This document shows, piece by piece, positions 53,341 to 64,000 of a stretch of DNA of 64,000 nt. Positions within the stretch are counted from its first letter, which is position 1. Every line of letters starts with the position of its first letter. A model generated the notes under the pieces. That model saw only the letters and a program-made list of their open reading frames with translations, ran no database searches and was not told the DNA's origin. The position numbers were made by a program, and so were the translations under genes. Location of the stretch: NCBI RefSeq assembly GCF_947172395.1, contig NC_069083.1, forward strand, positions 13,300,501 through 13,364,500, in the 5' to 3' direction. The stretch is from Bicyclus anynana. Lineage: Eukaryota; Arthropoda; Insecta; Lepidoptera; Nymphalidae.

Positions 53341-55088
53341 TTTAAAAAAGCTCGTTTGTGTTTTAGTTTTGTATCATTAATAAACACACAAAAAAACACA
53401 GTTATTTTGAAATCATAAGCCTTTTTTTATTTTTGAATTTTATTTAAAATAGTCGTATTATTTAATTAAAAGGACAATTAAACAGGTAGTAACTATTACA
53501 GTTAATATATTATTTATTATATATACTATTTATTATTTTTAACCGACTTCCAAAAGTTGATTGGTATGGTTTTTTTTATTTATGTACCCGATAGGTTTGG
53601 AAGGCGGTTGTATATTTTTTTATTATTTTCTTAAAATTCAACACCTAATATTATGGAAGTCCATTTAAAATGAACGTGAAGTGAATCTTATTTATATAGA
53701 ATTTGTAAGTAAATAATTAAAAAAAAAATACTTCTAAGACAAAAATAAAATTTACTACCTAAATTTAATTTTGTCTTAGAAGTATTTTTTTGCAAAATTA
53801 ATCAAATTATAATCGTAAAATATTAAAATTACACTTAGGTACTAACCTACCACGTAGGTAATGCTAGACAGCCTTTATTGAGGCTTTTATGTATGTAATT
53901 TCAAAGTAAGAGCTGTAATAATAATATATTCTGCGGTAAGAGTTACTTAAACTATAACTCATGCGAATTAACTTGACACCTGGTTCGAATGACGTTTATT
54001 TTTGATATCTACTGAGTGCAATAGTTTTGGAATAGGTATTAGTGTCCGATCGAACTTTCGGTTTCGGCTAACGTTTGGCGAAAAAACTAATTCCGCTGTA
54101 GTTACACTTATTAATATTATTATATTTTAATAAACTGCGTCAATCGCTGCCAAACGCATTCAAATCGGTTGATTTGTTTCAGTGTTATCAAATTGTATTT
54201 TTCAACGTAAGTAGGTACTTTTAAATTTAACTACCAAACCTTGGTACTTTCGTATGAAAAAATGACGTTTTAGGTTCAGTGTCAGTTTCGTCCGAAACTG
54301 AGACTGAAGCCAACATTCGGTTTCAGCCATGCAATGTTAATAATTGTGACGCTACTTAGCGCCCTCGCGTATGGAAGTGGGTGGAGAGTCTAGTGTCGAG
54401 CCAGGTGCCAAGTTAATTCGCATGAGTTATAAAGTAATGTGGGTTCCTATCTTCTTCTTAGCTAAGTAAGCTCCATACTAATAATATAAACATAAGTGCA
54501 ATAGTAATTCTACCTGTCTTTCCATAGCTAAACCGCTGAAATAATTTAAATTATTATTTGTAAAGTATAATAAAAGGGGACATTGGAGCAAAACATGGGC
54601 TGATTGACTTTATTCTGTTTATTCTGATTCTGATGCTGAATGTTTTGATTAAAAAATAATTAAAACTTACTTACATTCACATTAAATGTAAATATTCTTA
54701 AAATAATTGAATTTTGTCACACTTTAACTGAAACAGAAGATAAGACAATTTGTACGACAGACATTGGAAGATTAAATCTTAGATTTGGTATGATCAATAA
54801 TTATGCTAGTGACTTTAAATTATATACATTTTAAAATGTTTTCGATTACTTGATTTAAGTAACTTGGCACTTGGCATAAATGTACTTTGGGTGGGCTATG
54901 TTCTCTTTAGCAATTCACAGAGGCAACTGGAGTTACGATATGGGTGGTATTACAATCCCATGCTTCAGTAAGCACCATATCATGTAATAGTGATTTTTTT
55001 TCCCTTATTTATTTATTTGTCCTTTTTTATATTTAAAAATATAATACAATACACTTTTTAGAATTTATAAAAAAAATAAACCCTCCCT
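53341..55088. other. AT-rich stretch with one hairpin
   Basis: Apart from the hairpin at 53722-53791, no gene or shared repeat was recognised. Confidence 0.4.
53722..53791. repeat. Perfect 23-bp inverted repeat, 24-nt loop
   Basis: AAAAAAATACTTCTAAGACA plus AAA at 53722-53744 pairs exactly with 53769-53791. Confidence 0.88.
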
Positions 55089-55089
55089 C

Positions 55090-55690
55090 TGCGAGATATT
55101 TGAGTGCCCAAGCCTGCCCAACCTCCTCACAATACGCGCCGTCTCAAGAATCACATGCCTTCTGTATCCGACTCTTGATCCAAAAGTTATGTAAAAGCTT
55201 CTTAAGATGTTAGTCGAAGCTTTTCGCTATAAGACCATAAACTGAAAGAACTATCGGAACAATAATATTCGATTTAACATTCCACATGGCGGTAATCTCG
55301 TGAGCAAGGTTTTATACTTTTTCCTTTTCGGCTTTAACCAGATTATCGTCATGTGGAACAGTACAATTATAGCACGACGCACTGACCGATCGACTAGCAC
55401 TATATCAGATCTATTGGCTACAATATACCTATCAGTGATAATCGTTCAGTCCCAGTAGAGCAATGCACTGCTATTTTCAAGAACTGACGCTGGGTTGTAC
55501 TTAAACTATGGCATCTCAGAATCGATAAGGCCGCACTGAAGAGCAAGCTGTTGGTGGATTATCTTGGCTACTTGTTATGTCTATGCAAGTATTCGCCGTT
55601 ATTAAGGTGAGAACACCCGGACACAATACGCCTGAGGGACTCCCCAGATATATTATTATTTTTAAAAAGTTAAACATTATCACCGTAAGC
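55090..55690 (-). pseudogene. Relic of a non-LTR retrotransposon with a restriction-like endonuclease
   Basis: Minus-strand pieces read NNGEYLHRHNKVAKIIHQQ, then MPYFKYNPASVLENSSALLY, YWDRTIITDRYIVANRSDI and, after frameshifts, ILETARIVRR. I recall this order of motifs (H-RHN-AKIIHQ, YKY-P-VLE, LYWDR-IITD, N-PDI, TARIVRRFL) from the C-terminal region of LINE proteins widespread in insects, where the N-PDI...IDV-P...EK-KY part resembles the R2-type restriction-like endonuclease. Here the expected PD is SD and the following motif is scrambled, so it is dead. Confidence 0.68.
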
Positions 55691-56019
55691 CCGTCAAACC
55701 GCATTGGAGCAACATGGTGGGTCAAACTCCAAATCTATACTCTAAGGAGGGAGGCTTGGCCCAGTAATGGGCTATTCAAATGATGGATCACTTAATATAA
55801 GGTGCATGTCTATTGCCCGTGTGAGCGATAAAAACTCAACTCTACTCCAAGGTTAGCCATGACTGACATTTATTTGACTGTGCGTGATTTTTATCGTCAA
55901 CAATGAACACTTTAAACGTACCTTTTGCATGAATTCGCAGAGCCAAAAAAATTTACCGAATAATTTCACCGCGACTACTTGCCTCGATTGGTGACAGAAG
56001 GGCTGGCTTATTTATTGGA
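55691..56019. other. No feature recognised
   Basis: It may include non-coding flank of the neighbouring LINE relics. Confidence 0.4.
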
Positions 56020-56024
56020 CAAAG

Positions 56025-56155
56025 GATCAGCCTGGCTGTCCAGCGCGGAATTGCAGCCAGTATTCTTGTCACCATTCCAGGTGGGTATGATTTGTATAGT
56101 TATTAGGATAAGTTAGCTTAAGTGCCTTATCTTTCTCAATAATAATAAAAATCTT
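56025..56155 (+). mobile_element. Non-LTR retrotransposon 3' fragment (copy 2 of a pair)
   Basis: 'atcagcctggctgtccagcg', 'gtattcttgtcaccattcc' and 'agttattaggataagttagc', then (AAT)n. It matches 9150-9285 and reads ISLAVQRGIAASILVT. Confidence 0.55.
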
Positions 56156-56331
56156 TAAAAAGCCACGTTTTTTAATATTTAAATATTTTAATTTGCTCGA
56201 GACCTCGATCTTAAGACCCGCATCACTGCACAAAAATTAATCAGCCGAAAATCATCTCCCTCTGTTAATATTAGGCTTTTAGAACTGAACCCTTTTCATT
56301 CATTCTTAACACTCGTGAATGACATATTGAC

Positions 56332-56375
56332 TGCCAGTATATTAATAGTATTAATATACTATTAATATCCTGGCA
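56332..56375. repeat. Hairpin, 20-bp stem with one mismatch
   Basis: TGCCAG-t-ATATTAATAGTAT, loop taat, then the complementary arm ending CTGGCA. Confidence 0.82.
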
Positions 56376-56410
56376 TATAATATGTTAAGAGAGCCATGAA
56401 AATATTTTAT

Positions 56411-56480
56411 TTTTTATTTTTTGTTTCAAGTAGGCTTAGTTAACAAGCGAGCAGAAACGTCAAGTAGTAGTTACTTTCAA
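56411..56480 (-). mobile_element. LINE 3' end (Jockey/CR1-like)
   Basis: 'tttcaagtaggcttagttaa' followed by 'caagcgagcagaaacgtcaa'; same family as 2108-2180 ('caagctctttcgaaacgtca'). Confidence 0.55.
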
Positions 56481-57504
56481 CGACCATTTGTAAAGACTTT
56501 ACCACCGGTTTAAAAGGCAGGAAAAGCCATAATGTATAAACTAATATATGCTCAGCTGTTAGCTGTTTATACGTAACTTAGCTGTATTTATCGTAGACCG
56601 ATTTAATTTATAACTTTTGCTACAAAGGATATAATTTGAAGATGGTAAGCGAAAACGTAAATATGTCGAGAACATCGAAAAAGGTTATTATTGGAAATAG
56701 GAAAAAATTGTAACACAACATCGTAAATGAGTCAGTCTCTTTAATAAAGTCGGGCGGTTAAGTAGGTACGTACCTACTCGCACTGCGGGATTTTTGGATC
56801 ACGCCTCTTGAGCGAATTTACAGCTCAACTTACTCCATTAGTGCTACAAGAACGTACAGTTTTTAAGTTAGCCTTGAAAACTTCTTTACTGGTTGCGGTA
56901 AAATGTTTTTCGGTTTAAAATTGTGTATAAAACATTACCGCTAAACTTTAATGATATCCCCGGGGATCTACTCGAAAAATTTTAGCACAACTTGAAGTTG
57001 CTTGAATAAAATAAAATGATTCAGATGAAAATGTTTCATTTTAAACAGAAATTTTCGTTTAAACGACCGGCATACTTGCGAATGAATTCACGCGAAACGT
57101 AAATATTTGAAGCGAGTGTGACATAGTTAAAAATTCTCCCTCGTTGGATTTTTTAATGTTTTATGAAAGTTTATAAAGTTTCTTTTTTTTAATATTAAAT
57201 CGTAATATTTGCTTATTTGATTTTTGTCAATTCGAACTGCAGCCTTGCTGTGTGATAAACAATGGTTGTCCGATTAATTGGGTCTATTTGCTCTGTCAAC
57301 TATTACTATAAGAATTATTTTCTGAAAAAAAAAAACATTACCCTCCTTCTGACGCAGTCGTGTAAAAATTAAAATAAGGCATAAAATTAATATTATTTTA
57401 TATTATTGGGAGCCGGGTTAAAGTTATCTTTTTTTTAATACATTCACTTGTAATAAGATAATTATATTTATATCAAACAACATTTACGAGTATCAACTTA
57501 TATA
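56481..57504. other. AT-rich non-coding stretch
   Basis: No motif recognised on either strand. Confidence 0.4.
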
Positions 57505-57640
57505 TATAGCTCAACTGTAAAGTTGTCGGACTCGTCACCGGGAATTTGAACCCCGCTCCCTGGACTATTGTTGTACCTACCCACTTCTAATAGACTATTA
57601 GTCTTACTTATGATATATGGCAAATATTCTATAGAAATAG
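57505..57640 (+). mobile_element. tRNA-derived SINE fragment (SINE-D)
   Basis: 'atagctcaactgtaaagttg' (A-box-like), 'cgggaatttgaaccccgctc' (B box with one change), then 'ggactattgttgtacctacc', a motif shared with 50055-50188. Confidence 0.6.
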
Positions 57641-58101
57641 AAAAAAAAAACTAAAAATTTCAAAAGGAAATATTCAAATGGCCATTTTCGGACCATACAA
57701 ATTGAAACGTGAAGAACAATGCACATTTGAATTTTACAAGTTGAATAAAAAAAGCTCCACTAAAAGTTGAATAGAAATGCTTGAAAATTGAGCGATTCAA
57801 TTGGTTGGTCGTATATGTATGTGTGTGGACTAATTTTAATAGATATTGTGCTTATTAAATGAATGAAAATATTCGATGCATTTATTCATTTTGCTATTAA
57901 TACCTACTCAGCATCACTGCGTATGATTAGAAGATTATTGAGCCTTAATATACTCGTACTTGTCATCAAAAAAATCGAAACAGTCCACCTGAAGAATTTT
58001 AAATAAAATAAAAAGTATATTTAGATGTGGCCTGCGGTGTTTACCGCGTATATACCTACCGTTGTGGGAATAAGGGAATAATATTATAAGCCTTTATCAG
58101 A

Positions 58102-58165
58102 AAATCTGCCTTCGATTCGGAGGGCGTAGGTTCGAATCCACTTCATTGCATGCACCTCCAACTTG
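58102..58165 (+). mobile_element. SINE-A head fragment
   Basis: 'ctgccttcgattcggagggc' plus a B box GGTTCGAATCC and 'gcatgcacctccaactt'. The body is missing. Confidence 0.6.
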
Positions 58166-58269
58166 ACGATTGCAGGAAGAATTTGTCATACTTTTGCGAA
58201 AGAGAACAATATAAATTGAGTACCAATAAATTTTTAAGGAAAGGCGTGTAAGGGGGAGGCTGGTCAGTT

Positions 58270-58318
58270 CAGTCAGTCAACTTATCGTTTGTCCAACAAA
58301 CGATAAGTTGACTGACTG
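58270..58318. repeat. Perfect 23-bp palindrome with 3-nt spacer
   Basis: CAGTCAGTCAACTTATCGTT plus TGT, spacer cca, then the exact reverse complement. Confidence 0.9.
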
Positions 58319-59636
58319 TATACTATACTAAAAGTATAACGGGTCTTCTACCAATATTTTTCGATTTAATGATCCGTTTGTAAAATATTAAGCTTTTCAG
58401 AGCTAATTTTTGTTAGAGTTAAGTGTCCCTCTGCCGACCCTCTACCGGCTAAACGGTTGTTTATGGATACGTGAATACATTATAGTGTTGCTATTTAAAG
58501 AGTACCAACTTAAAAAAACATAAAGTTGTCAGTAACATAACTCAAAGTCTGTTACAACTAGAAAGAGCTGAAATTTAGTATATGTATATTAATTACATCT
58601 ATAAAATGGTAAAAAGAAAATTTGAAAAATAAAATGTTTGTGGTTATTTCCCTACATACAAAGTGAGGATGAATTTTTTATCGTCTATTCCATGGTGTGG
58701 TGTATCGTTATCGGTATTTTTGTGCATTACATAAGCGATTAAAGTGCTTACTTAATCTACGGAACCCTACACTATGCGTGGCTAAACACGCACCTGGCAG
58801 GTTTTTTGTAATTTGTTAATATTAGTTAGGATTACAATTTATAATATTAGTAACGATGCTCACACAACCTATTACGAGGAAAATTGTGTATATTAAGCCA
58901 CACCTGAAGAATTTTACATTAAGTTTTAATGTGCCAAAGTTTGCATGATGACACTTGAAAGAAGTAACTTTCAAAATTCGCAAAGTTAAGGGTATTAGCA
59001 TAATATGTGGGTCAAGTTAAGATCAGCGAGAGAAATGCGCCATTTCAACCGTCGCAAGCCACTTTCATTTTTTCTATGCAAGCGAGAGTGCCAAAAGTTT
59101 TGCGCACTGCGTCGCTTCCTCTAACTGAATATGTATGGGCTTGAACTTGCCAATTCAAATTCGGCTAGGTACTTTATTCACCACATCGCGGGATTATTGA
59201 ATTTTTTATTGAGGAAGAGCATACAAAAAAACCGCCTGAACGTGAGCCGCCAATAACCCACTTTTGTTTATCATATTTTCCACTTTCAGATATTGAGCAC
59301 GAAACCCGGAGGTGTTTTGTGTAAAAGAAATAAAAGGTTTATCAATGCTACGAGCCGACCTTGTTGGACAAAATATGGTAATATCGGTGTTTCCGAGGAA
59401 GTTCGTTCCCTCGACATTGTTATCAAAGTTTTCGGTAAAAGAGATTTTACTTTTAGGCAAGCCAATCTACACCAGAGTATAAACTTAAAATATTTGATCC
59501 TATTCCTCAATTCATTCAATATCTCTTGATGATATAATTTTATATTCGTATTACGTTGATTTTATATCCATATAATAGCTTAACTTGGTTATACTAGTGT
59601 ATTATTTTACCTTTCATGTACTCGTATGCAGCTCCT

Positions 59637-59705
59637 TTTGTTGATAAGTAAGCGGTTGAATATAATCTCATCTGACGTTAAGTGACCATGCAGCCTTGGA
59701 TCATA
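59637..59705 (-). mobile_element. Decayed SINE-B tail
   Basis: 'aatctcatctgacgttaagt' and 'gaccatgcagccttgg' resemble the SINE-B end 'aatctcacctgatggtaagt' on the minus strand. Confidence 0.4.
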
Positions 59706-60714
59706 GTATCAACAACGACATTTACTGTGTAGGTACAATATAAGTCGTTGAGTTTCAAGTTGAAAAAAAATTTCTTCAACACATTCGCCTCAATTAAACA
59801 AACAAACTCAACTTGATACAGTTTATCGTACTAATCTTGGTTTCTATACAATGCAAGCATATGTGGTATAATACTGTCTTCTCCTTCAACACAATTATGA
59901 AAGAAAGAAAGATTTTTATTTGGCAAAACACAAAAAATTAAATCATGAAACATAAATACAATAGAAAAATATTAAAATTACTATAAAATTTTGTGAGTGC
60001 CCCAGCTATCCGAACTAGTTAGAAACTGTATCTCGGAAAGCTGAATTATGTCAGATCAACTCATCATCTGCTTCTAGAAACATATTTCACACACTCCAAT
60101 CATTTCAACATTTCTGATCTCCCATACAACCTATGGTATAAATTAGTATTTAGCAACCAAAATCACGGGGATTTAACCCAAACTTTCTTCGCCCATTTAG
60201 CCCAAACATTGGCAGTGAAATTGTGATAAGTTTCCAGTTTTCCAAGAATTCAAACAAACTTTAACATTACGTTTTAATTATAAAAGCGTCCACTTTATTA
60301 TAAGTAAACTCAATTAAAATCAAATAAAAGTTGAAGGATATTCTAAAATTACATTTTCTACTAAAGTACGGTGGAAGTTTTTCTTGCTCACCCTTTTTCA
60401 TCTGTTATTTACGCCGTCCGCTCGACCGTTACATTTTACACTTGGTAAAACTCTGAAAACTCCACTGCCAACTTTACCGGAACGACTCCCCAAAGTTTTC
60501 AGAACTTACTTAGCAAAAAACACAATTAGCTATGTAAATACTAGAAAATCCTCTCAGGCTATTTTCTCAAGTTGACGGAAGAAACCGAGAAAAAAATATG
60601 TAGAATAACAACGCCTAAATATTTTACAAGACATGTTATGAACGTCGTGACAATCGTATGCATGCGCTGTCCTAGGCCCTACTGTATATATTATCAAGAT
60701 TATAAATGTACAGT

Positions 60715-61019
60715 GATAGCCCAGTGGATATGACCTCTGCCTCCAATTCCGGAGGCTGTGGGTTCGAATCCGGTCCAGGGCATGCACCTCCAACTTTTCA
60801 GTTGAGTGCATTTTAAGAAATTAAATATCACGTGTCTCAAACGGTGAAGGAAAGCATCGTGAGGAAACCTGCACACCAGAGAATTTCTTAATTCTCTGCG
60901 TGTGTGTAGTCTGCCAATCCGCATTGGGCCAGCGTGGTGGACTATTGGCCTAACCCCTCTCATTCTGAGAGGAGACTCGAGCTCAGCAGTGAGCCGAATA
61001 TGGGTTGATAACGACGACG
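60715..61019 (+). mobile_element. SINE-A, full length, 11-bp target duplication
   Basis: AAATGTACAGT flanks it at 60704-60714 and 61020-61030. Head GATAGCCCAGTGGATATGAC, B box GGTTCGAATCC, tail 'gggttgataacgacgacg'. Open frames on the minus strand here are repeat-derived. Confidence 0.92.
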
Positions 61020-61041
61020 AAATGTACAGTATATATAATAT

Positions 61042-61222
61042 TAAGAAATTAAATATCACGTGTCTCACACGGTGAAGGAAAAACCTACCTGAGTTTACTT
61101 AACTCTCTAAGTATGTGAAGTCCGCCAATTGGGCCAGCGTGGTGGACTAAGGACTAACCCCTCTCAGTCTGGAAGGAGACTCTTACTCAACAATGAGCCG
61201 AATATGGGTCGTTAATGATGAA
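61042..61222 (+). mobile_element. SINE-A, 5' truncated, directly downstream of a full copy
   Basis: It begins at 'ttaagaaattaaatatcacg' in mid-body and runs to 'gaatatgggtcgttaatgat'. It is more diverged than its neighbour, so it is the older of the two. Confidence 0.8.
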
Positions 61223-62035
61223 TATATACATACTTATACTCGCAGTCAGGCTTTTGGATTCCAACGATAACGACTGTCATATCTAATTTATGCGTGGAAT
61301 TAGACTTTTAAATTGATGTAGGTGCCTCATCTGAAATTGAAATGTTTACTTCACCGGGTTTGAAAAATTCATTCTTAGGTCAATTTATTTTAACCTGAAC
61401 ATCGCACGGAGAATGTAAACCGCAGAAGTAATGGAGAAAATAATTATATTTTCTTTTTTAGAACAATTTTTTTTCAGTAAATTTTATTTATTTACTTAAT
61501 AAAACTATACGTAACTTTATTTTAAAATAAAATTTATTTTTATTTAAACAATTACTTAAAAACGCAGCAAAAAATGTAATTAACGAAATCCTAGCAGGAA
61601 AAAGAAACATTTTTCCATTTGAGTGGAAATAAATCTCCTCGCTAAACTTTGTTTCTACCATCAGTGTCGACTGCTCGTAAAGAAGCCTTACCTTTACAGT
61701 TGACCTCATTTCCAACTAATAACGTTTTTTTATACTTTACCTCAGCATTTTTAGTACAATGTTTAGGTCCTGAGAAAAAGATAGGTACCTACTTTTGTAA
61801 AAAACTTGACCATCTTTTTTTATTCTCTAATAATTTAAATAAAATGATTTGAACGCTATAGAAATTTACCTATTATTATAGTTAAAATTATTTTTAATTT
61901 TAACTCAAGCTTAGAAAAAACTTATTATTTTTGTAGCTTAAAAATGGTCAAGCTTTTTACAAAAGTACCTACCTTTTTCTCAGGACCTAAACATTATACT
62001 ATTTTTAGTACAATGTTTTTTAGCTGAGGTTAAAG
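61223..62035. other. AT-rich non-coding stretch with a short inverted match
   Basis: 'atgtttaggtcctgagaaaa' near 61757 and its inverse 'ttctcaggacctaaacatta' near 61977 flank about 200 bp, so the segment can fold back. The pairing continues through 'gtacctacttttgtaaaaaa' and 'cttgaccat'. Confidence 0.55.
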
Positions 62036-62117
62036 TTACAAGTTAGCCCGCTTCCATCTTAAATCGCATAATCACTTACCAGCAGGTGAGATTGTAGTCA
62101 AGGGCTAACTTGTAAAG
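62036..62117 (+). mobile_element. SINE-B 3' fragment
   Basis: 'acaagttagcccgcttccat' to 'gtcaagggctaacttgtaaa'. No head. Confidence 0.65.
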
Positions 62118-62173
62118 TGAAACTTCAGTTCAGTTTCACTGGAAGATAGAGGAGGCTATGAGGGAACATATAA

Positions 62174-62254
62174 ATAATTATCCCGAAAAAAATCATGGTT
62201 CCCTTGGGATTTGTGAAAAACAGAAATTCACGCAAAGTCTCGGGCATCCGCTAG
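62174..62254 (+). mobile_element. Helitron 3' fragment
   Basis: 'cccgaaaaaaatcatggttc', 'gggatttgtgaaaaacagaa', 'aagtctcgggcatccgCTAG' before T. Confidence 0.7.
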
Positions 62255-62796
62255 TCTACAATGAAATGCGTCAATCTGTGCATGTCAGTTACACAATCAC
62301 ACAATCACAACGAAAAGGTTGAAGCGGAAATTTTGGATTTTTCGTATCTGCAGCCAACAAGCATTACTAAACAAACTAATAAATAAAGCGTCGACGCGAA
62401 AAATTTCGCTTCGAATGGTTAGTACTGTAACAATTTTAAAACAATTTAGCGAATTTTGAGCCAACAGTGTTCCCGATTTTCGTTTTATTTATACATTTGC
62501 CTCAGTTAGCGTTGTTTCATTTTACTTTTGATTTGAAAACAATACAATTTAAAATGTTAACTGGATATGTTTTTTTTATTGAATATTTTAAATTTCCAAA
62601 ATTGCTTTTAAACTGTTTTATAAATTTCGTAAACATAAATTTATTTTTAATACTTCCGTTTTATTACAAAAATACTTATAATAATATGGTAGCTTACGAG
62701 TACATCTATCATTTGGATTACGGCTAAGTGGAACGTTGGTTTCGGGGTGTGTAAGCTGGGTGATATCTGCAGGCTAATTCACTAACTTTAACGTAT
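62255..62796. other. AT-rich non-coding stretch
   Basis: The plus frame at 62467-62727 is Phe/Ile/Asn/Tyr-rich, as expected of random AT-rich DNA. Confidence 0.45.
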
Positions 62797-63000
62797 GTTA
62801 GTTGATTTAAACGAAATTAATATTCTATGTAACATGTGTCATCCGGTGCCTTCTGACAACTTTTCGTGGATAACATACAGTAGGTATATAACATTTCTCA
62901 GTTGATATGATGTTCATTTTAATACGTTATTTAGTTTACCTTTTTTGTTTTTAAATTTAATAAATTTATATTAGTGAATAGGACAGTAGGTCTATTCGTG
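62797..63000 (+). mobile_element. Copy of the repeat at 27864-28020
   Basis: It shares 'tattctatgtaacatgtgtc', 'atccggtgc', 'taacatacagtagg' and 'ttagtgaatag' with 27864-28020 in the same order. Confidence 0.6.
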
Positions 63001-63557
63001 GTTGAAATCTATGTTAGAGTGAGAATAAATCCGGGACTTCGTCTCTCGGCAATGTGCAGTTTTTGACTACGTTGCCAAAAAGAGGTTTTTTGTAGTTACT
63101 CGTATGTAATCATGCATGCTCTTTGTAAGGGAAACGTTCGAGTCCAGGGTGTATAAAGCATAAACCGATAGGTTGCTTGCTTTCTCATCAAGTAACTCAA
63201 AATAGTTAAAAAACTGTGTGAAATATTTAACAATTGTTTTTATTAAGATGCTGTCTCGCTACATCAGCAGATTTTTTTATTATTTTATTTTTAATAAGCT
63301 ATTGCATAGCTTTTATCGCGGGATTAGAGAGCGGCGACCGAATCAAGAAATTCCGTAACGAAAATAAACCTAACACCCAAGCCGTGCATCAAGTTAACAC
63401 ATTTCGACGTTATCATACCGACACAACTGGACAAGTGGTGTGAAACTAAGGGGCAAAACTTATCAAACCTAAAATTTATTCTTTTCATTTTTATTCTTTT
63501 CTAAAGAAAAAAAAATACTGCATAAATAAAGTAAATAAATAATTATAATTGCATAAT
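63001..63557. other. Unique sequence, no feature recognised
   Basis: No motif on either strand that I can support. Confidence 0.4.
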
Positions 63558-63701
63558 GGTAGCCCCAAACGGTCAATTATTCTGACGTTTCTGTAGCACC
63601 CACGACTATAATTTGATCGTCTGTTGGTTACTGCGTACATGACTTGTATAGTATGCCGCGCTTTTCAGAAACTTGAGGATAATTGACCGTCAATGGCGAC
63701 C
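63558..63701. mobile_element. Possible MITE with inverted ends
   Basis: The left end, GGTAGCCCCAAACGGTCAAT, and the inverted right end, GGTCGCCATTGACGGTCAAT, share CGGTCAATTAT and continue to GTTTCTG with several mismatches. Confidence 0.5.
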
Positions 63702-64000
63702 TTAAGTTCGCCAGTCCCCGAGGGCCACACGAATTTTTTTTTTAATTTTAGTTTTTAGATTTTTATAGGTTTCCCAAACGCATTACAAAAGTAAATCACA
63801 CTTAAAGGCTTAAAACACAACAACACGGTTGTTGGCGTGTATAAGAATACCAAAAAAAACACATTCGAAAAACACATTCCTTTTACTCTAAATGCATTTT
63901 ACCGCTCGAAAACCGAGTAAAACGTTTTATGTATGGTACATTTTACGAGCTTAAGTTTTTTTCACCCATTATTTTATGTTGTCTGGTCGGCCATTACGTT
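63702..64000. other. Right edge, no feature recognised
   Basis: 'aaaaacacattcgaaaaaca' includes a short direct repeat of 'aacacattc' around 63858-63878. Nothing else seen. Confidence 0.4.

Larger units (their letters stand above)
57641..60703. other. Mostly unique AT-rich sequence
   Basis: It contains a SINE-A head scrap (58102-58165), a perfect palindrome (58270-58318) and a decayed SINE-B tail (59637-59705). The 59150-59530 block, with overlapping frames on both strands, has no recognisable family, and the apparent start codon of its plus frame is not an ATG. Confidence 0.4.

Noticed and set aside
59206..59529. Overlapping frames on both strands with a splice-acceptor-like TTTCCACTTTCAG upstream
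   Set aside because: The apparent start is TTG, no domain is recognisable and no partner exon with a donor could be found.

Overview
The window is AT-rich, repeat-dense animal DNA that looks lepidopteran (butterfly or moth). The main reason is the abundance of short elements that begin TC-TATACTAATATTATAAA and end in a GC-rich palindrome followed by CTAG, inserted between A and T. From memory, these match the Lep1-like non-autonomous Helitrons of Lepidoptera. tRNA-derived SINEs and RTE-type LINE fragments with (GAT)n tails fit the same origin. Family names are assigned from memory and motif reading, because no database could be searched.

Host genes: the only convincing one is at the left edge. 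Two exons on the + strand (2-186 and 270-372, separated by an 83-nt GT-AG intron) give the last 95 residues of an unidentified protein, followed by polyadenylation signals. The rest reads as intergenic or intronic sequence filled with mobile elements. Most short open frames are chance or repeat-derived.

Centrepiece: 10040-12363 is an apparently complete 2324-bp DNA transposon of the IS630/Tc1/mariner superfamily. It has 31-bp terminal inverted repeats with one mismatch, a TA duplication and an uninterrupted 534-residue transposase on the minus strand. The catalytic residues are D225, D315 and E398, so 82 residues separate the second D from the E (DD82E), as I recall for the Sailor group. It is inserted in the TA of a Helitron terminus, and both Helitron halves are still visible.

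Layout: 1-4.5 kb has the gene end, a Helitron, two SINE types and a roughly 275-bp tandem array (3314-4259). 4.5-9.8 kb is sparse. 9.85-12.37 kb is the Helitron/Sailor nest. 13-17 kb has two foldback elements, a SINE with target duplication, a two-copy tandem repeat and a twin-primed RTE insertion. 17-30 kb holds many SINEs and Helitrons, including an inverted SINE pair and a SINE inside a Helitron. 30-35 kb is mostly empty, then carries an RTE relic with a 216-bp insertion. 35-45 kb has more Helitrons, LINE ends and foldbacks. 45-53 kb has SINEs, a perfect 26-bp palindrome, a foldback element split by a Helitron with a G-rich minisatellite, and a SINE with a 13-bp target duplication. 53-64 kb has a relic of an endonuclease-bearing LINE, SINEs and several hairpins.

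How the parts relate: the SINE called SINE-A here ends in the same GAT-rich tail as the RTE fragments, which suggests that RTE machinery mobilised it. Every Helitron here lacks a Rep/helicase gene and must have been moved in trans. The Sailor-like element is the only one that still appears to encode its own intact enzyme.
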